From NCBI RefSeq assembly GCF_013778455.1, contig NZ_JACEHE010000049.1, positions 1-43,094 of the forward strand: 43,094 nucleotides of DNA, in the 5' to 3' direction. Under the pieces are notes generated by a model. It did not search any database and was not told where the DNA came from. It saw only the letters and a list, made by a program, of their open reading frames with translations. The translations under genes were made by a program, and so were the position numbers. Within the stretch, counting starts at the first letter, position 1. Every line of letters begins with the position of its first letter. The stretch is from Streptomyces himalayensis subsp. himalayensis (GTDB lineage: Bacteria > Actinomycetota > Actinomycetes > Streptomycetales > Streptomycetaceae). Positions 1 through 7,145 of this stretch are shown here, one piece after another.

Positions 1-88
1 GCTGGTTCATCGGTCGGGGGCTCCAGTCCGCTTGAACAGGGATGATGCCGAACGCCGAACGGGATGACGCCGAACGGATGCTGCGCTC

Positions 89-128
89 ATGGCACTCAGT
101 TCCCTCCAGTATGCACACTGAGTGCCAT
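89..128. promoter_or_regulatory. Paired TetR-type operators upstream of the regulator
   Basis: Two 15-bp imperfect palindromes are seen, TGGCACTCAGTTCCC at 90-104 and GCACACTGAGTGCCA at 113-127. Their centres are 23 bp apart. The outer arms ATGGCACTCAG (89-99) and CTGAGTGCCAT (118-128) are also perfect inverted repeats of one another. The same core recurs at 949-963 and 3303-3317. Position just upstream of the TetR gene suggests autoregulation (inference). Confidence 0.7.
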
Positions 129-157
129 TTTCTCTGCCCGATGTTAGGTTCGCCCTC

Positions 158-892
158 ATGAGCGAGGCACCCCGTCGCGGTCCGGCATCCGATGCGACAC
201 CCCCGAAGCCGCCCATACGGGACTCCCTCGTCGCGGCGGCCTTCCAGCTCTTCCTCGAGCACGGGTACGAGCAGACCACGGTCGACGACATCGTGACACT
301 GGCGGGGGTCGGACGCCGGTCCTTCTTCCGGTACTTCCCGTCCAAGGAGGACGTGGTCTTCCCGGACCACGAGCGCTGCCTGGCCGACATGACGGAGTTC
401 CTGAGCTCGGGCACGGACGAGGACGACCCGGTGGAGCGGGTCTGCGACGCCGCCCGGCTCGTGCTGCGCATGTACGCCGAGAACCCGACGTTCTCCGTGC
501 AGCGCTACCGCCTCACGCGGAAGGTCCCCGGGCTTCGCGCGTACGAACTGTCGGTGGTGTGGCGGTACGAGCGCGCCCTCGCCGAGTATCTGCGTGTGCG
601 CTTCGCGGGGCGCCGTGACGGCACCCTGCACGCGGACGTGATCGCCGCGGCGGTGGTGGCCGCGCACAACAACGGCCTTCGCTCCTGGCTCCGTTCGGAC
701 GGACAGGGCGACGCGGCCGCCGCGGTGGACCATGCGCTCGGCCATGTCCGTGACACCTTCGGCGCGAAGGGAGCCGGCATCGCCGCGCCCGCGCAGGAGG
801 AACCGGAGGACGTGGTCGTCGTCATCTCGAAGCGGGGAACGCCGATGTGGCGCGTGGTCCGGGAAATCGAATCAACTCTCCGACAGGACTGA
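158..892 (+). CDS. TetR/AcrR family transcriptional regulator
   Basis: This is a DNA-binding repressor of about 244 aa. The N-terminal helix-turn-helix is recognisable: a run starting AAFQLFLEHGYEQTTVDDI, followed by AGVGRRSFFRYFPSKEDV, the usual TetR recognition helix and FxYFxxKE signature. The rest is an all-helical ligand domain with a conserved RYRLTRKVPGL-type stretch. An in-frame GTG at 122 exists, but it lies inside the operator, and ATG 158 begins a normal MSEAPRR N-terminus, so 158 was chosen. The gene is followed in the same direction by the OB-fold/mscR/MBL operon. The shared CACTnAGTG operators suggest that it controls itself and that operon. The ligand is unknown; a formaldehyde- or acyl-derived signal is only a guess from context. 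Confidence 0.88.
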   Translation: MSEAPRRGPASDATPPKPPIRDSLVAAAFQLFLEHGYEQTTVDDIVTLAGVGRRSFFRYFPSKEDVVFPDHERCLADMTEFLSSGTDEDDPVERVCDAARLVLRMYAENPTFSVQRYRLTRKVPGLRAYELSVVWRYERALAEYLRVRFAGRRDGTLHADVIAAAVVAAHNNGLRSWLRSDGQGDAAAAVDHALGHVRDTFGAKGAGIAAPAQEEPEDVVVVISKRGTPMWRVVREIESTLRQD

Positions 893-948
893 GGCCCAAC
901 TCCTGCGAAGGCTCTTTGCCGACTCAGGGTACGGAGTGCCTTTACTCA

Positions 949-963
949 TGACACTGAGTGCCA
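949..963. promoter_or_regulatory. TetR-type operator in front of the mscR operon
   Basis: TGACACTGAGTGCCA is a near-perfect palindrome around CACT-G-AGTG. The stretch CACTGAGTGCCAT is identical to the site at 116-128. It lies about 70 bp upstream of the GTG start of the OB-fold gene, where it would overlap a promoter. Confidence 0.68.
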
Positions 964-1030
964 TACTCTGGCTTCGTGCACGGCGCTCCGAGCACATCAG
1001 ATTCCGGCACGAGTGCAGGGAGATGACATC

Positions 1031-1465
1031 GTGTTTCACCCAGGGACAGGGTTGACAGCGATCGCCGAGAGCGTGCTCGACGCTTCCACGGCTGAGAACG
1101 GCACCACCGCACCCATCGACACTCCGGCCTTCGACGGCCTCTGCTTCCAGCGCTGCGAATGGTGCGGCACCCCCTCCTTCCACCGCCTGCTCTGCCCGGT
1201 CTGCGCCTCCAGCGACCTGCGGACCGAGCACAGCGAGGGCAGGGGGGTCGTGCGCCGTACCACGGTGCTCCACCGGGGCACCCCGTCGGCCCGCAACGAG
1301 TCGCTCATCGAGATGGCCGAGGGGTTCACCGTGCGGGGCCGGGTGCTCGGCCCGCCCGCCGCGATCCACCCCGGTGACCGGGTGCAGCTCTCCAGGGCCG
1401 AGGACCCCGTCCGCAGGGAGCCGTTGTTCCAGCTCATGGACGAGCCGTACCGGCCCTGGGCGTGA
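1031..1465 (+). CDS. Zn-ribbon/OB-fold (DUF35-type) protein
   Basis: About 144 aa. Two CxxC pairs (CEWC and CPVC, 18 residues apart) form a rubredoxin-like zinc ribbon. After it comes a beta-rich OB-fold segment (FTVRGRVLGPPAAIHPGDRV) typical of DUF35 proteins, which usually accompany acyl-CoA or thiolase-like enzymes. The start is GTG 1031, preceded by GGGAG at 1018-1022; an earlier in-frame GTG at 1013 lacks a ribosome-binding site. It is the first gene of the operon that continues with mscR and an MBL hydrolase. Its role there is unknown; it might deliver or hold a thioester or mycothiol adduct (inference). Confidence 0.8.
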   Translation: MFHPGTGLTAIAESVLDASTAENGTTAPIDTPAFDGLCFQRCEWCGTPSFHRLLCPVCASSDLRTEHSEGRGVVRRTTVLHRGTPSARNESLIEMAEGFTVRGRVLGPPAAIHPGDRVQLSRAEDPVRREPLFQLMDEPYRPWA

Positions 1466-1581
1466 GGTCGTACCCACGGCACCCGCCTCGCATCCGAGGA
1501 TGACCCGCCTGTCGCCGTGCCCCTCTCGTTGATCCACCTCCACGGTTAGGGTGGCGGTCAGGACGATCCGGAGGTGGGAAG

Positions 1582-2682
1582 ATGCCGCACACGGTGAAGG
1601 GCGTTGTCGCCAGGGCCAAGGGTGCCCCGGTGGAGCTTACGGATGTGGTGGTGCCCGACCCGGGCCCCGGCGAGGCCGTCGTGGACGTACAGGCGTGCGG
1701 GGTGTGCCACACCGATCTGCACTACCGCGAGGGCGGGATCAACGACGAGTTCCCGTTCCTGCTCGGGCACGAGGCGGCCGGGATCGTCTCCGAGGTCGGC
1801 GAGGGCGTGACGAACGTGGCGCCGGGCGACTTCGTGATCCTCAACTGGCGGGCGGTGTGCGGGCAGTGCCGCGCATGCGCCAAGGGCAAGCCCTGGTACT
1901 GCTTCAACACGCACAACGCGGCGCAGAAGATGACCCTCACGGACGGGACCGAGCTGTCCCCCGCCCTGGGCATCGGCGCGTTCGCGGAGAAGACGCTGGT
2001 CCACTCCGGGCAGTGCACCAAGGTCGACCCGGAGGCGCCGGCCGCCGCGGCCGGACTGCTGGGCTGCGGAGTGATGGCGGGCTTCGGTGCCGCGGTCAAC
2101 ACCGCCGGGGTGTCCCGCGGCGACTCGGTGGCGGTGATCGGCTGCGGCGGCGTCGGCAACGCCGCCATCGCCGGTGCGGTGCTGGCTGGGGCGTCCAAGG
2201 TGATCGCCGTGGACGTCGACGACCGGAAGCTGGAGTGGGCACGCGGCTTCGGCGCCACGCACACGGTCAACGGGCGCGCCGAGGACGTCGTGAAGCGGGT
2301 GCGCGAGCTGACCGGCGGCTTCGGCGCGGACGTCGTGGTGGAGGCGGTCGGCCGTCCCGAGACGTATGAACAGGCCTTCTACGCAAGGGACCTGGCGGGC
2401 ACGGTCGTCCTGGTCGGCGTGCCGACACCGGACATGAAGGTGACGTTGCCGCTGATCGAGATCTTCGGGCGCGGCGGCGCGCTCAAGTCGTCCTGGTACG
2501 GCGACTGTCTGCCGAGCCGGGACTTCCCGATGCTCATCGACCTCTACCGGCAGGGCAGGTTTGACCTCGACGGCTTCGTGTCGGAGACGATCGGCCTGGA
2601 CGAGGTCGAGAGCGCGTTCACGAAGATGCACCACGGCGATGTGCTGCGCTCGGTGGTCGTGCTGGACAAGGCGGGTGCGTGA
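1582..2682 (+). CDS. mscR: S-(hydroxymethyl)mycothiol dehydrogenase
   Basis: Zinc- and NAD-dependent class III-type alcohol dehydrogenase of 366 aa. In this family it oxidises the spontaneous formaldehyde-mycothiol adduct to S-formylmycothiol. Visible features are the catalytic zinc site (Cys42 in GVCHTD, His63-Glu64 in LGHEAAG), the structural zinc quartet (Cys93, 96, 99, 107 in CGQCRACAKGKPWYC) and a Rossmann motif GCGGVGNAAIAGAV followed by an acidic VDVDD for NAD. GGAGG lies just upstream of the ATG. The length matches actinobacterial MscR. Its stop overlaps the start of the next gene. It is probably repressed by the upstream TetR protein. The trimethylamine operon in the same window would be a large source of formaldehyde, but it is 20 kb away and under separate control. 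Confidence 0.93.
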   Translation: MPHTVKGVVARAKGAPVELTDVVVPDPGPGEAVVDVQACGVCHTDLHYREGGINDEFPFLLGHEAAGIVSEVGEGVTNVAPGDFVILNWRAVCGQCRACAKGKPWYCFNTHNAAQKMTLTDGTELSPALGIGAFAEKTLVHSGQCTKVDPEAPAAAAGLLGCGVMAGFGAAVNTAGVSRGDSVAVIGCGGVGNAAIAGAVLAGASKVIAVDVDDRKLEWARGFGATHTVNGRAEDVVKRVRELTGGFGADVVVEAVGRPETYEQAFYARDLAGTVVLVGVPTPDMKVTLPLIEIFGRGGALKSSWYGDCLPSRDFPMLIDLYRQGRFDLDGFVSETIGLDEVESAFTKMHHGDVLRSVVVLDKAGA

Positions 2683-3311
2683 TGACGGCGCGTATCGATC
2701 ATCTGGTCACCTCGGGCACGTTCAGCCTGGACGGCCAGACCTTCGACGTCGACAACAACGTGTGGATCGTCGGCGACGACAGCGAGTGCGTCGTGATCGA
2801 CGCCCCGCACGAGGCGTCGGTGATCGCGGACGCGATCGGCGACCGCCGGCTGCTGGCCGTCCTCGCGACGCACGCGCACGACGACCACGTACGGGTCGCC
2901 CCCGAGCTGGCCGACCGCTTCGGCGCGCCGATCCTCCTGCACGCCGACGACTTGCCCGTATGGCGGCTGACCCACAGGGACCGGTCCCCGGAGCGGGAGT
3001 TGAAGGACGGCGACGTGTTCACCGTCGCGGGCACCGACCTTCAGGTCCTGCACACACCGGGCCACTCCCCCGGCGCGGTGTGCTTCTACGCACCAGAGCT
3101 GGAGACGGTGTTCACCGGCGACACCCTCTTCCATGGCGGCCCCGGCGCCACGGGCCGGTCCTTCAGCGATTTCGGCACCATCATCGACTCCATCCGGGAC
3201 CGGCTGCTGACTCTGCCCGCCGACACGCGCGTACTCACCGGGCACGGCGAGTCGACGACGATCGGGGACGAGGCGCCGCACTTGGAGGAGTGGATCGCCC
3301 GGGGGCACTGA
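2682..3311 (+). CDS. MBL-fold hydrolase, glyoxalase II-like
   Basis: Metallo-beta-lactamase-fold protein of 209 aa. The metal-binding signature THAHDDH is present, with later ligands in HTPGHSPGAV, FTGDTLF and TGHGES. This set fits the glyoxalase II branch, which hydrolyses thioesters. The ATG at 2682 overlaps the mscR stop (TGATG), so translation is probably coupled; an immediately preceding GTG (2679) is an alternative. The most economical role is hydrolysis of S-formylmycothiol to formate and mycothiol, finishing formaldehyde detoxification. That role is inferred from the operon rather than from a diagnostic residue. Confidence 0.88.
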   Translation: MTARIDHLVTSGTFSLDGQTFDVDNNVWIVGDDSECVVIDAPHEASVIADAIGDRRLLAVLATHAHDDHVRVAPELADRFGAPILLHADDLPVWRLTHRDRSPERELKDGDVFTVAGTDLQVLHTPGHSPGAVCFYAPELETVFTGDTLFHGGPGATGRSFSDFGTIIDSIRDRLLTLPADTRVLTGHGESTTIGDEAPHLEEWIARGH

Positions 3312-3317
3312 GTGCCC
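3303..3317. promoter_or_regulatory. Perfect CACTGAGTG palindrome at the operon end
   Basis: GGGCACTGAGTGCCC is a perfect 15-bp palindrome spanning the TGA stop of the MBL gene (3309-3311). It shares the CACTGAGTG core of the promoter-proximal sites at 113-127 and 949-963. It could be a fourth regulator site or an accident of the Gly-His-stop codons. Confidence 0.5.
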
Positions 3318-3322
3318 GTCAC

Positions 3323-3353
3323 GGGTGCCGGCCCGAACGTCGGGTCGGCACCC
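3323..3353 (+). terminator. Intrinsic-type terminator after the mscR operon
   Basis: The inverted repeat GGGTGCCGGCCCGA (3323-3336) and TCGGGTCGGCACCC (3340-3353) pairs 14 bp with one G-T wobble around a 3-nt loop. As is common in Streptomyces, there is no long T-run. Confidence 0.7.
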
Positions 3354-3499
3354 CCGTAGTGCATCCTTTTCCTCTCTGATGCACGGCTTTCAGCGGGGTT
3401 TTCGACATACGTCGTTGTTAACCTTTGCCGCGCCTTGCAGAGCCGTGAGCTACGAGGCACACGGCGCTTCGCGGGGAAAGCGGAAAGGGGAGGCACGGC

Positions 3500-4543
3500 G
3501 TGGAGGACCAGCTGCTCGGGAGGGCAGGACCAACCCGGTGGCTGCGGTTGCTGGTGCGCGGCGCGTTCGTCACCGTCACCGGTGGCGCTTTGCTCGCGGT
3601 CGTGGCGCTCGTGGCGATGACGATCGGGCCGGCGCTGCTCCTGCAGATCGACACACCCGCCTTCCAGGCCTGGCGCACCGTCTTTGTGGCGATCACCGTC
3701 CAAGGGCTGCCCTTTCTGCTTTTCGGCACGCTGATCTCGGCTGCCATCAGCGTGTTCGTACCGGCCTCCCTCTTCGACCGGCTGCTGCCGCGCAAGCCCG
3801 CTCTGGCGGTGCCGGTGGCGGGAGCGGCGGGGATGGTGCTGCCGGGCTGCGAGTGCGCTTCGGTCCCGGTGGCCGGCAGTCTCATGCGGCGCGGGGTGAC
3901 TCCGGCGGCCGCTCTGGCGTTTCTGCTGTCCGCGCCCGCGATCAACCCGATCGTCCTTGTGGCGACCAGTGTCGCCTTCCCCGGCAACCCGGAGATGGTG
4001 CTGGCCCGGCTCATCGCATCGCTCGCCGTGTCCATGGTCATGGGCTGGCTGTGGATCGCTCTCGGGCGGCCGGAGTGGCTGAGGATTCCGAAGCCCGCCG
4101 CGGGGGCGGGCCACGGCGGCCAGGCGACAGCAAGCCGGGCCGGACGCTGGGAGCAGTTCCGGCAGGCGGTGCAGCACGACTTCCTGCACGCGGGCGGGTT
4201 CCTGGTGGTGGGCGCCATGGCCGCGGCGACCTTCAACATCGTGGTGCCGCAGTCGGCGCTGGACGCGGTGTCGGGATCGGTGTGGCTGTCCGTACTGCTC
4301 CTGGCTCTCCTGGCGGTCGTCCTCGCGGTGTGCTCCGAGGCGGACGCCTTCGTCGCCGCCTCGCTGACCGGGTTCTCACCCACCGCCAAGCTGGCCTTCA
4401 TGGTGGTGGGCCCCATGGTGGACGTGAAGCTGGTGGCCCTGCAGGCGGGCACCTTCGGACGAGCATTCGCCGTCCGTTTCTCGGCGGTCACCTTCGCGGT
4501 GGCCGTGCTGTGCAGCGCGCTGGTGGGGTGGTGGCTGCTGTGA
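3500..4543 (+). CDS. Permease, ArsP_1/DUF318 family
   Basis: Integral membrane protein of 347 aa with about eight hydrophobic segments. The family signature is present as two halves: GMVLPGCECASVPVAGSLMR, then a hydrophobic run ending SAPAINPIVL. A related pair (CSEADAFVAASL, GPMVDVKL) lies in the C-terminal half. Members of this family include organoarsenical and other predicted efflux permeases, and the Cys pair in PGCECAS is a likely substrate contact. GTG 3500 is preceded by GGGGAGG. The stop overlaps the start of the His-rich partner gene, and the two-gene order (permease, then TIGR03943-type protein) is a conserved pairing. The substrate is unknown; the partner's histidines suggest a metal. 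Confidence 0.85.
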   Translation: MEDQLLGRAGPTRWLRLLVRGAFVTVTGGALLAVVALVAMTIGPALLLQIDTPAFQAWRTVFVAITVQGLPFLLFGTLISAAISVFVPASLFDRLLPRKPALAVPVAGAAGMVLPGCECASVPVAGSLMRRGVTPAAALAFLLSAPAINPIVLVATSVAFPGNPEMVLARLIASLAVSMVMGWLWIALGRPEWLRIPKPAAGAGHGGQATASRAGRWEQFRQAVQHDFLHAGGFLVVGAMAAATFNIVVPQSALDAVSGSVWLSVLLLALLAVVLAVCSEADAFVAASLTGFSPTAKLAFMVVGPMVDVKLVALQAGTFGRAFAVRFSAVTFAVAVLCSALVGWWLL

Positions 4544-5391
4544 GGCGGCGTTTCGAGGTTCTGCTGCTTCTGCTGGCGGGCGCGGCCGTCCTGCGTATCT
4601 CACTGTTCAGCGAGCTGTATCTGCGGTACGTGAAGCCGGGTCTGCGGCCGCTGCTGATCGCCACCGGGGCGCTGCTGGTGCTGCTCGGCCTGGTCGCCGC
4701 CGTCCGTGAAGCGATCGGGTACGCACGCGGGCGGAGGGACGCGTACCAGGACGCCGGACACGAAGAGGGTCACTCCCCACACGCGGGGCACGAATGGGTT
4801 CACCCCCCACACGCGGGACACGAGGAGGGGCACTCCGAAGACGCAGTGCATGAGCGGGGTCACGCGCACTCCCACGGCCCTCGCGTCGGCTGGCTGCTCT
4901 ACCTCCCCGCCGTACTGCTGCTGCTCTTCGCCCCGCCCGCGCTCGGCTCCTACACGGCATCGCGGGAGGCGGCTCGTGCGGCCCAGGGCGCGGGTACGTT
5001 CCCCGCCCTGCCCGACACCAACCCACTCCCCCTGACCGTCCGGGAGTTCAGCTCCCGCGCGGTCTACGACACGGGAAAGTCACTCAAGGACCGGACCGTC
5101 CTGCTGACGGGATTCGTCTCGCCGAGTGACGGCGGTGACGAGGGCACCTGGTATCTCAGCCGCCTCGTGGTCGGCTGCTGTGCGGCCGACGCGCAGGTGT
5201 TCAAGGTGGAGATCCACGGGGCGACGGCACTCGACGCCGACACGTGGGTGACCGTGACCGGCGTCTGGCGGCCGACCGGGGCACCGGGCTCCGAGGCGGC
5301 TGAGCCGGCCCTGGACGCGAGTGCCGTCCGGAAGATCCACGAACCGAGCAATCCGTACGACGACGCGGCACCGGCCGCGGACGGCAGCTGA
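4540..5391 (+). CDS. TIGR03943-family putative permease subunit with His-rich linker
   Basis: About 283 aa, starting at GTG 4540 in a GTGA overlap with the upstream permease. Two N-terminal membrane segments (LLLLLAGAAVLRISLF and PLLIATGALLVLLGLVAAV) are followed by a linker made of four 10-residue His-rich repeats and a third membrane segment (LLYLPAVLLLLFAPPALG). The rest is an extracytoplasmic domain with an OB-like core and a conserved Cys pair in VVGCCAADA. Family members occur next to ArsP_1-type permeases and are thought to form a complex with them. The His repeats and Cys pair point to binding of a transition metal, perhaps zinc, but no Zur-like box was found upstream. Confidence 0.82.
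   Translation: MRRRFEVLLLLLAGAAVLRISLFSELYLRYVKPGLRPLLIATGALLVLLGLVAAVREAIGYARGRRDAYQDAGHEEGHSPHAGHEWVHPPHAGHEEGHSEDAVHERGHAHSHGPRVGWLLYLPAVLLLLFAPPALGSYTASREAARAAQGAGTFPALPDTNPLPLTVREFSSRAVYDTGKSLKDRTVLLTGFVSPSDGGDEGTWYLSRLVVGCCAADAQVFKVEIHGATALDADTWVTVTGVWRPTGAPGSEAAEPALDASAVRKIHEPSNPYDDAAPAADGS
4756..4875 (+). repeat. Four 30-bp tandem repeats encoding a His-rich linker
   Basis: Units at 4756-4785, 4786-4815, 4816-4845 and 4846-4875 encode GHEEGHSPHA, GHEWVHPPHA, GHEEGHSEDA and VHERGHAHSH. They are diverged but clearly related in DNA, and they stay in frame. Confidence 0.85.
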
Positions 5392-5538
5392 GGGGCGCCG
5401 ACGGCCCGCTGCCCGGCCGGAAGCGACCGGCGGGGACGCGCCTGCCGCCTCGGCGGGGACGGGCCGGGTCCAGCGGACGTGGCCCGCAGACCCCTCCCGC
5501 AGAGCCGCCCGCAGGACGCCGAAATGTTGGAGGAAATG

Positions 5539-5592
5539 TTGAAACCTCAAGCATCAGGTACCATGGGCCACCCCACAGCTTGAACGATCAAG
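5539..5592. promoter_or_regulatory. Paired TTGAnnnnTCAA operator-like sites upstream of doxX
   Basis: TTGAAACCTCAA (5539-5550) and TTGAACGATCAA (5580-5591, extended to CTTGA/TCAAG) are both followed by GCATC. They start 41 bp apart, about four helical turns. The form resembles MarR/OhrR-type operators (family analogy); no such regulator gene is adjacent. The surrounding intergenic stretch 5392-5652 holds no gene that could be supported. Confidence 0.5.
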
Positions 5593-5652
5593 CATCTTCC
5601 TGGGCGGCCTGTGGCAATGCTGACCCGAACCTCTACACAGGAGAGAACGCTC

Positions 5653-6192
5653 GTGACCACCTCCACAACGACTCGCTTCACCCCCACGACCCGGCACACC
5701 CCCTCCCTGCACGCCTACGACGTCGGCCTCCTCCTGCTCCGCCTGGCCGTCGGCCTCACCATGGCCGCCCACGGCACCCAGAAGCTCTTCGGCTGGTTCG
5801 GCGGCGGGGGCCTCGAGGGCACCGGCCAGTTCTTCACGATGAGCGGCTACCCGTCCGGCAAGACCATGGCGGCCGTGGCCGGCCTCACCGAGACCCTCGG
5901 CGGTCTGGGCCTCGCACTCGGTCTGCTCACTCCGCTGGCCGGCGCCGCCGTCTTCGGCACCATGATCAACGCTCTCGCGGTGAAGTGGGGTGGCGGCTTC
6001 TTCGCCCCCGACGGCGTGGAGTACGAACTCGTGCTGACCGTCGCGGCGGCGTCCCTCGCCCTGACCGGCCCGGGCCGCTACGCGGTCGACCGGCTCCTCC
6101 CCGGCCTGCGTGCGCACCGGCTCGGTTACGGGATCGCCGCCGTCGTACTCGGCGCCGTGGTCGCCGGAGTGATCCTGCTGCTCCGCAAGTAA
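5653..6192 (+). CDS. DoxX family membrane protein
   Basis: About 179 aa with four membrane helices. The DoxX pattern is clear: DVGLLLLRLAVGLTMAAHG followed by QKLFGWFGG, then GLTETLGGLGLALGLLTPL, NALAVKWGGGFF and ELVLTVAAASLALTGPGRY. Family members form respiratory or redox-linked membrane proteins; the actinobacterial form is linked to thiol or oxidative stress, but this one has no adjacent partner. GTG 5653 was chosen because AGGAGAG precedes it at 5639-5645; an upstream in-frame GTG at 5611 lacks a ribosome-binding site. It appears monocistronic, with an upstream operator pair and a strong downstream terminator. Confidence 0.85.
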   Translation: MTTSTTTRFTPTTRHTPSLHAYDVGLLLLRLAVGLTMAAHGTQKLFGWFGGGGLEGTGQFFTMSGYPSGKTMAAVAGLTETLGGLGLALGLLTPLAGAAVFGTMINALAVKWGGGFFAPDGVEYELVLTVAAASLALTGPGRYAVDRLLPGLRAHRLGYGIAAVVLGAVVAGVILLLRK

Positions 6193-6226
6193 GCGGGGCA
6201 CGCGCAGCAGCGCGTACCGAACGACC

Positions 6227-6255
6227 GAAGGCCGGCCCCTCACGGGCCGGCCTTC
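6227..6255 (+). terminator. Terminator after doxX
   Basis: Perfect 12-bp inverted repeat GAAGGCCGGCCC / GGGCCGGCCTTC with a 5-nt loop, 34 bp after the doxX stop. Confidence 0.82.
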
Positions 6256-6833
6256 GTGCTGTACCTGCCGCGTCCCGGACGGGGGCGCGCTTTCGTGACC
6301 GGACGTCCGCGATATATATCCCCGAATACCGCAGCGACAGCAGTAATGTCCCGTTCTCCATGAAGAAACGTCACCCGAATGCGCTCTGCAATGTCCGGTT
6401 ACCGCGCGTTCATAAGGCCGGGCGCGAATCCCGCCTTCAGCAAATCTGCACACCGATTACCCAGCCCAGGCACGGCACGGCACACGAGTGCGGCAGGACT
6501 GACACCCTGTCCTGCCTTTGGTGCGGGAGTGTCCCATTTGGCTCTCACGGCTGAATCGAAGCAGGCGAACACCCCTGGAGGATCTTGTGAAGAAGCGGCC
6601 ACCAAGCCGTGGACAGGCCTGCACGCAAAGGTAGTTGAGGCGTCGAACAGCGTCGAACCGATGCTCGGAGGATTGGCTGCGTGGCGCGCTGACGTGCTTT
6701 GATCCTGCGCACTGCGGGAGTTGCACGAACGTTCTCGTTCAAGCGTCAGACACCCGCGGGACGGCCTGTCCGCATGCCAGCAGCGCCGGCCGCCACTTTG
6801 AAGAAATATCCACAGGAAAGGGAAGCTCACATC
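6256..6833 (+). other. 578-bp leader region upstream of the GG-leader peptide
   Basis: No convincing gene is visible here. Its base composition is less GC-biased than the neighbouring genes. It contains a terminator-like hairpin (6492-6516) and a possible 15-codon reading frame at 6587-6634 (GTG start, GGAGGA at 6577-6582, encoding VKKRPPSRGQACTQR). It also holds an inverted repeat GAACG-ttct-CGTTC at 6727-6740, 94 bp before the peptide gene. The stretch probably carries the promoter and a long 5' leader for the peptide gene. Which element acts is not clear from sequence. Confidence 0.45.
6492..6516 (+). terminator. Hairpin with short T-tract, possible attenuator
   Basis: GGCAGGAC (6492-6499) and GTCCTGCC (6509-6516) pair perfectly around a 9-nt loop and are followed by TTTGG. 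It lies 318 bp before the peptide start, so it could end an upstream small transcript or attenuate the leader. Confidence 0.5.
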
Positions 6834-7061
6834 ATGAACTTCACCCCCCAGGTTGAGACCCGCGAGATTTCCGACGCCGACCTGGACAACGTTTCCGGCG
6901 GCCTCGTCGGCGAGCTGGTCTCCAACGTCACGGGCACCGTTGACTCCATCTACCCGGTCACCGGCACCGTGACGGGCCTGGTGAGCACCGTTGAGGCCAC
7001 CACCGGCATCAGCACCGCCCCGGTCACCGGTCTCGCCTCCGGTCTGACCGCCGGTCTCTGA
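6834..7061 (+). CDS. Double-glycine leader peptide, Cys-free Thr/Val/Gly-rich core
   Basis: 75-aa precursor of an exported peptide. Residues 1-23 form a double-glycine leader ending DADLDNVSGG. Relative to the cleavage point it has Ile at -12, Asp at -8, Leu at -7, Val at -4 and Gly-Gly at -2/-1, the classic consensus for C39 peptidase exporters. The 52-aa core contains 11 Thr, many Val and Gly, five Ser, no Cys, no Lys/Arg/His, and a net charge of about -3. VTG recurs (VTGTV, VTGTV, VTGLA) together with GLV/GLT. AAAGGGAAGC precedes the ATG. With no Cys in the core and no lanthionine synthetase nearby, it is not a lanthipeptide. It may be an unmodified bacteriocin, a signal or a self-assembling surface peptide. 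The exporter genes follow directly. Confidence 0.85.
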   Translation: MNFTPQVETREISDADLDNVSGGLVGELVSNVTGTVDSIYPVTGTVTGLVSTVEATTGISTAPVTGLASGLTAGL

Positions 7062-7073
7062 GGCTTCTTGCTC

Positions 7074-7115
7074 CGTGAGTCCCGGAACCGGAACCAACCG
7101 GTTCCGGGACTCACG
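7074..7115 (+). terminator. Strong hairpin between peptide gene and exporter genes
   Basis: Perfect 18-bp inverted repeat CGTGAGTCCCGGAACCGG (7074-7091) / CCGGTTCCGGGACTCACG (7098-7115) with a 6-nt loop, beginning 13 bp after the stop codon. It probably stops most transcription or stabilises the short peptide mRNA. Confidence 0.85.
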
Positions 7116-7145
7116 GGTGCCCGCAGGCCCCCGGCCGCCGACCAT

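Noticed and set aside
1..2682. Mycofactocin locus (TetR plus alcohol dehydrogenase, creatininase gene elsewhere)
   Set aside because: No mftA/B/C genes occur; the dehydrogenase is the mycothiol type and the creatininase-family gene is 37 kb away with riboflavin-type partners.
3354..3499. Zur box before the permease pair
   Set aside because: No match to the TGAAAATnATTTTCA-type Streptomyces Zur consensus; only a weak CGACATACGTCG inverted repeat was seen.
6360..6554. 64-residue Cys-containing frame starting MKKRHPNALC
   Set aside because: No ribosome-binding site, a TTA codon, low third-position GC and a hairpin inside it. It is more likely leader sequence than a gene.
6834..7061. Lanthipeptide precursor
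   Set aside because: The core has no Cys, and no LanM, LanBC or LanKC gene is present in the window.
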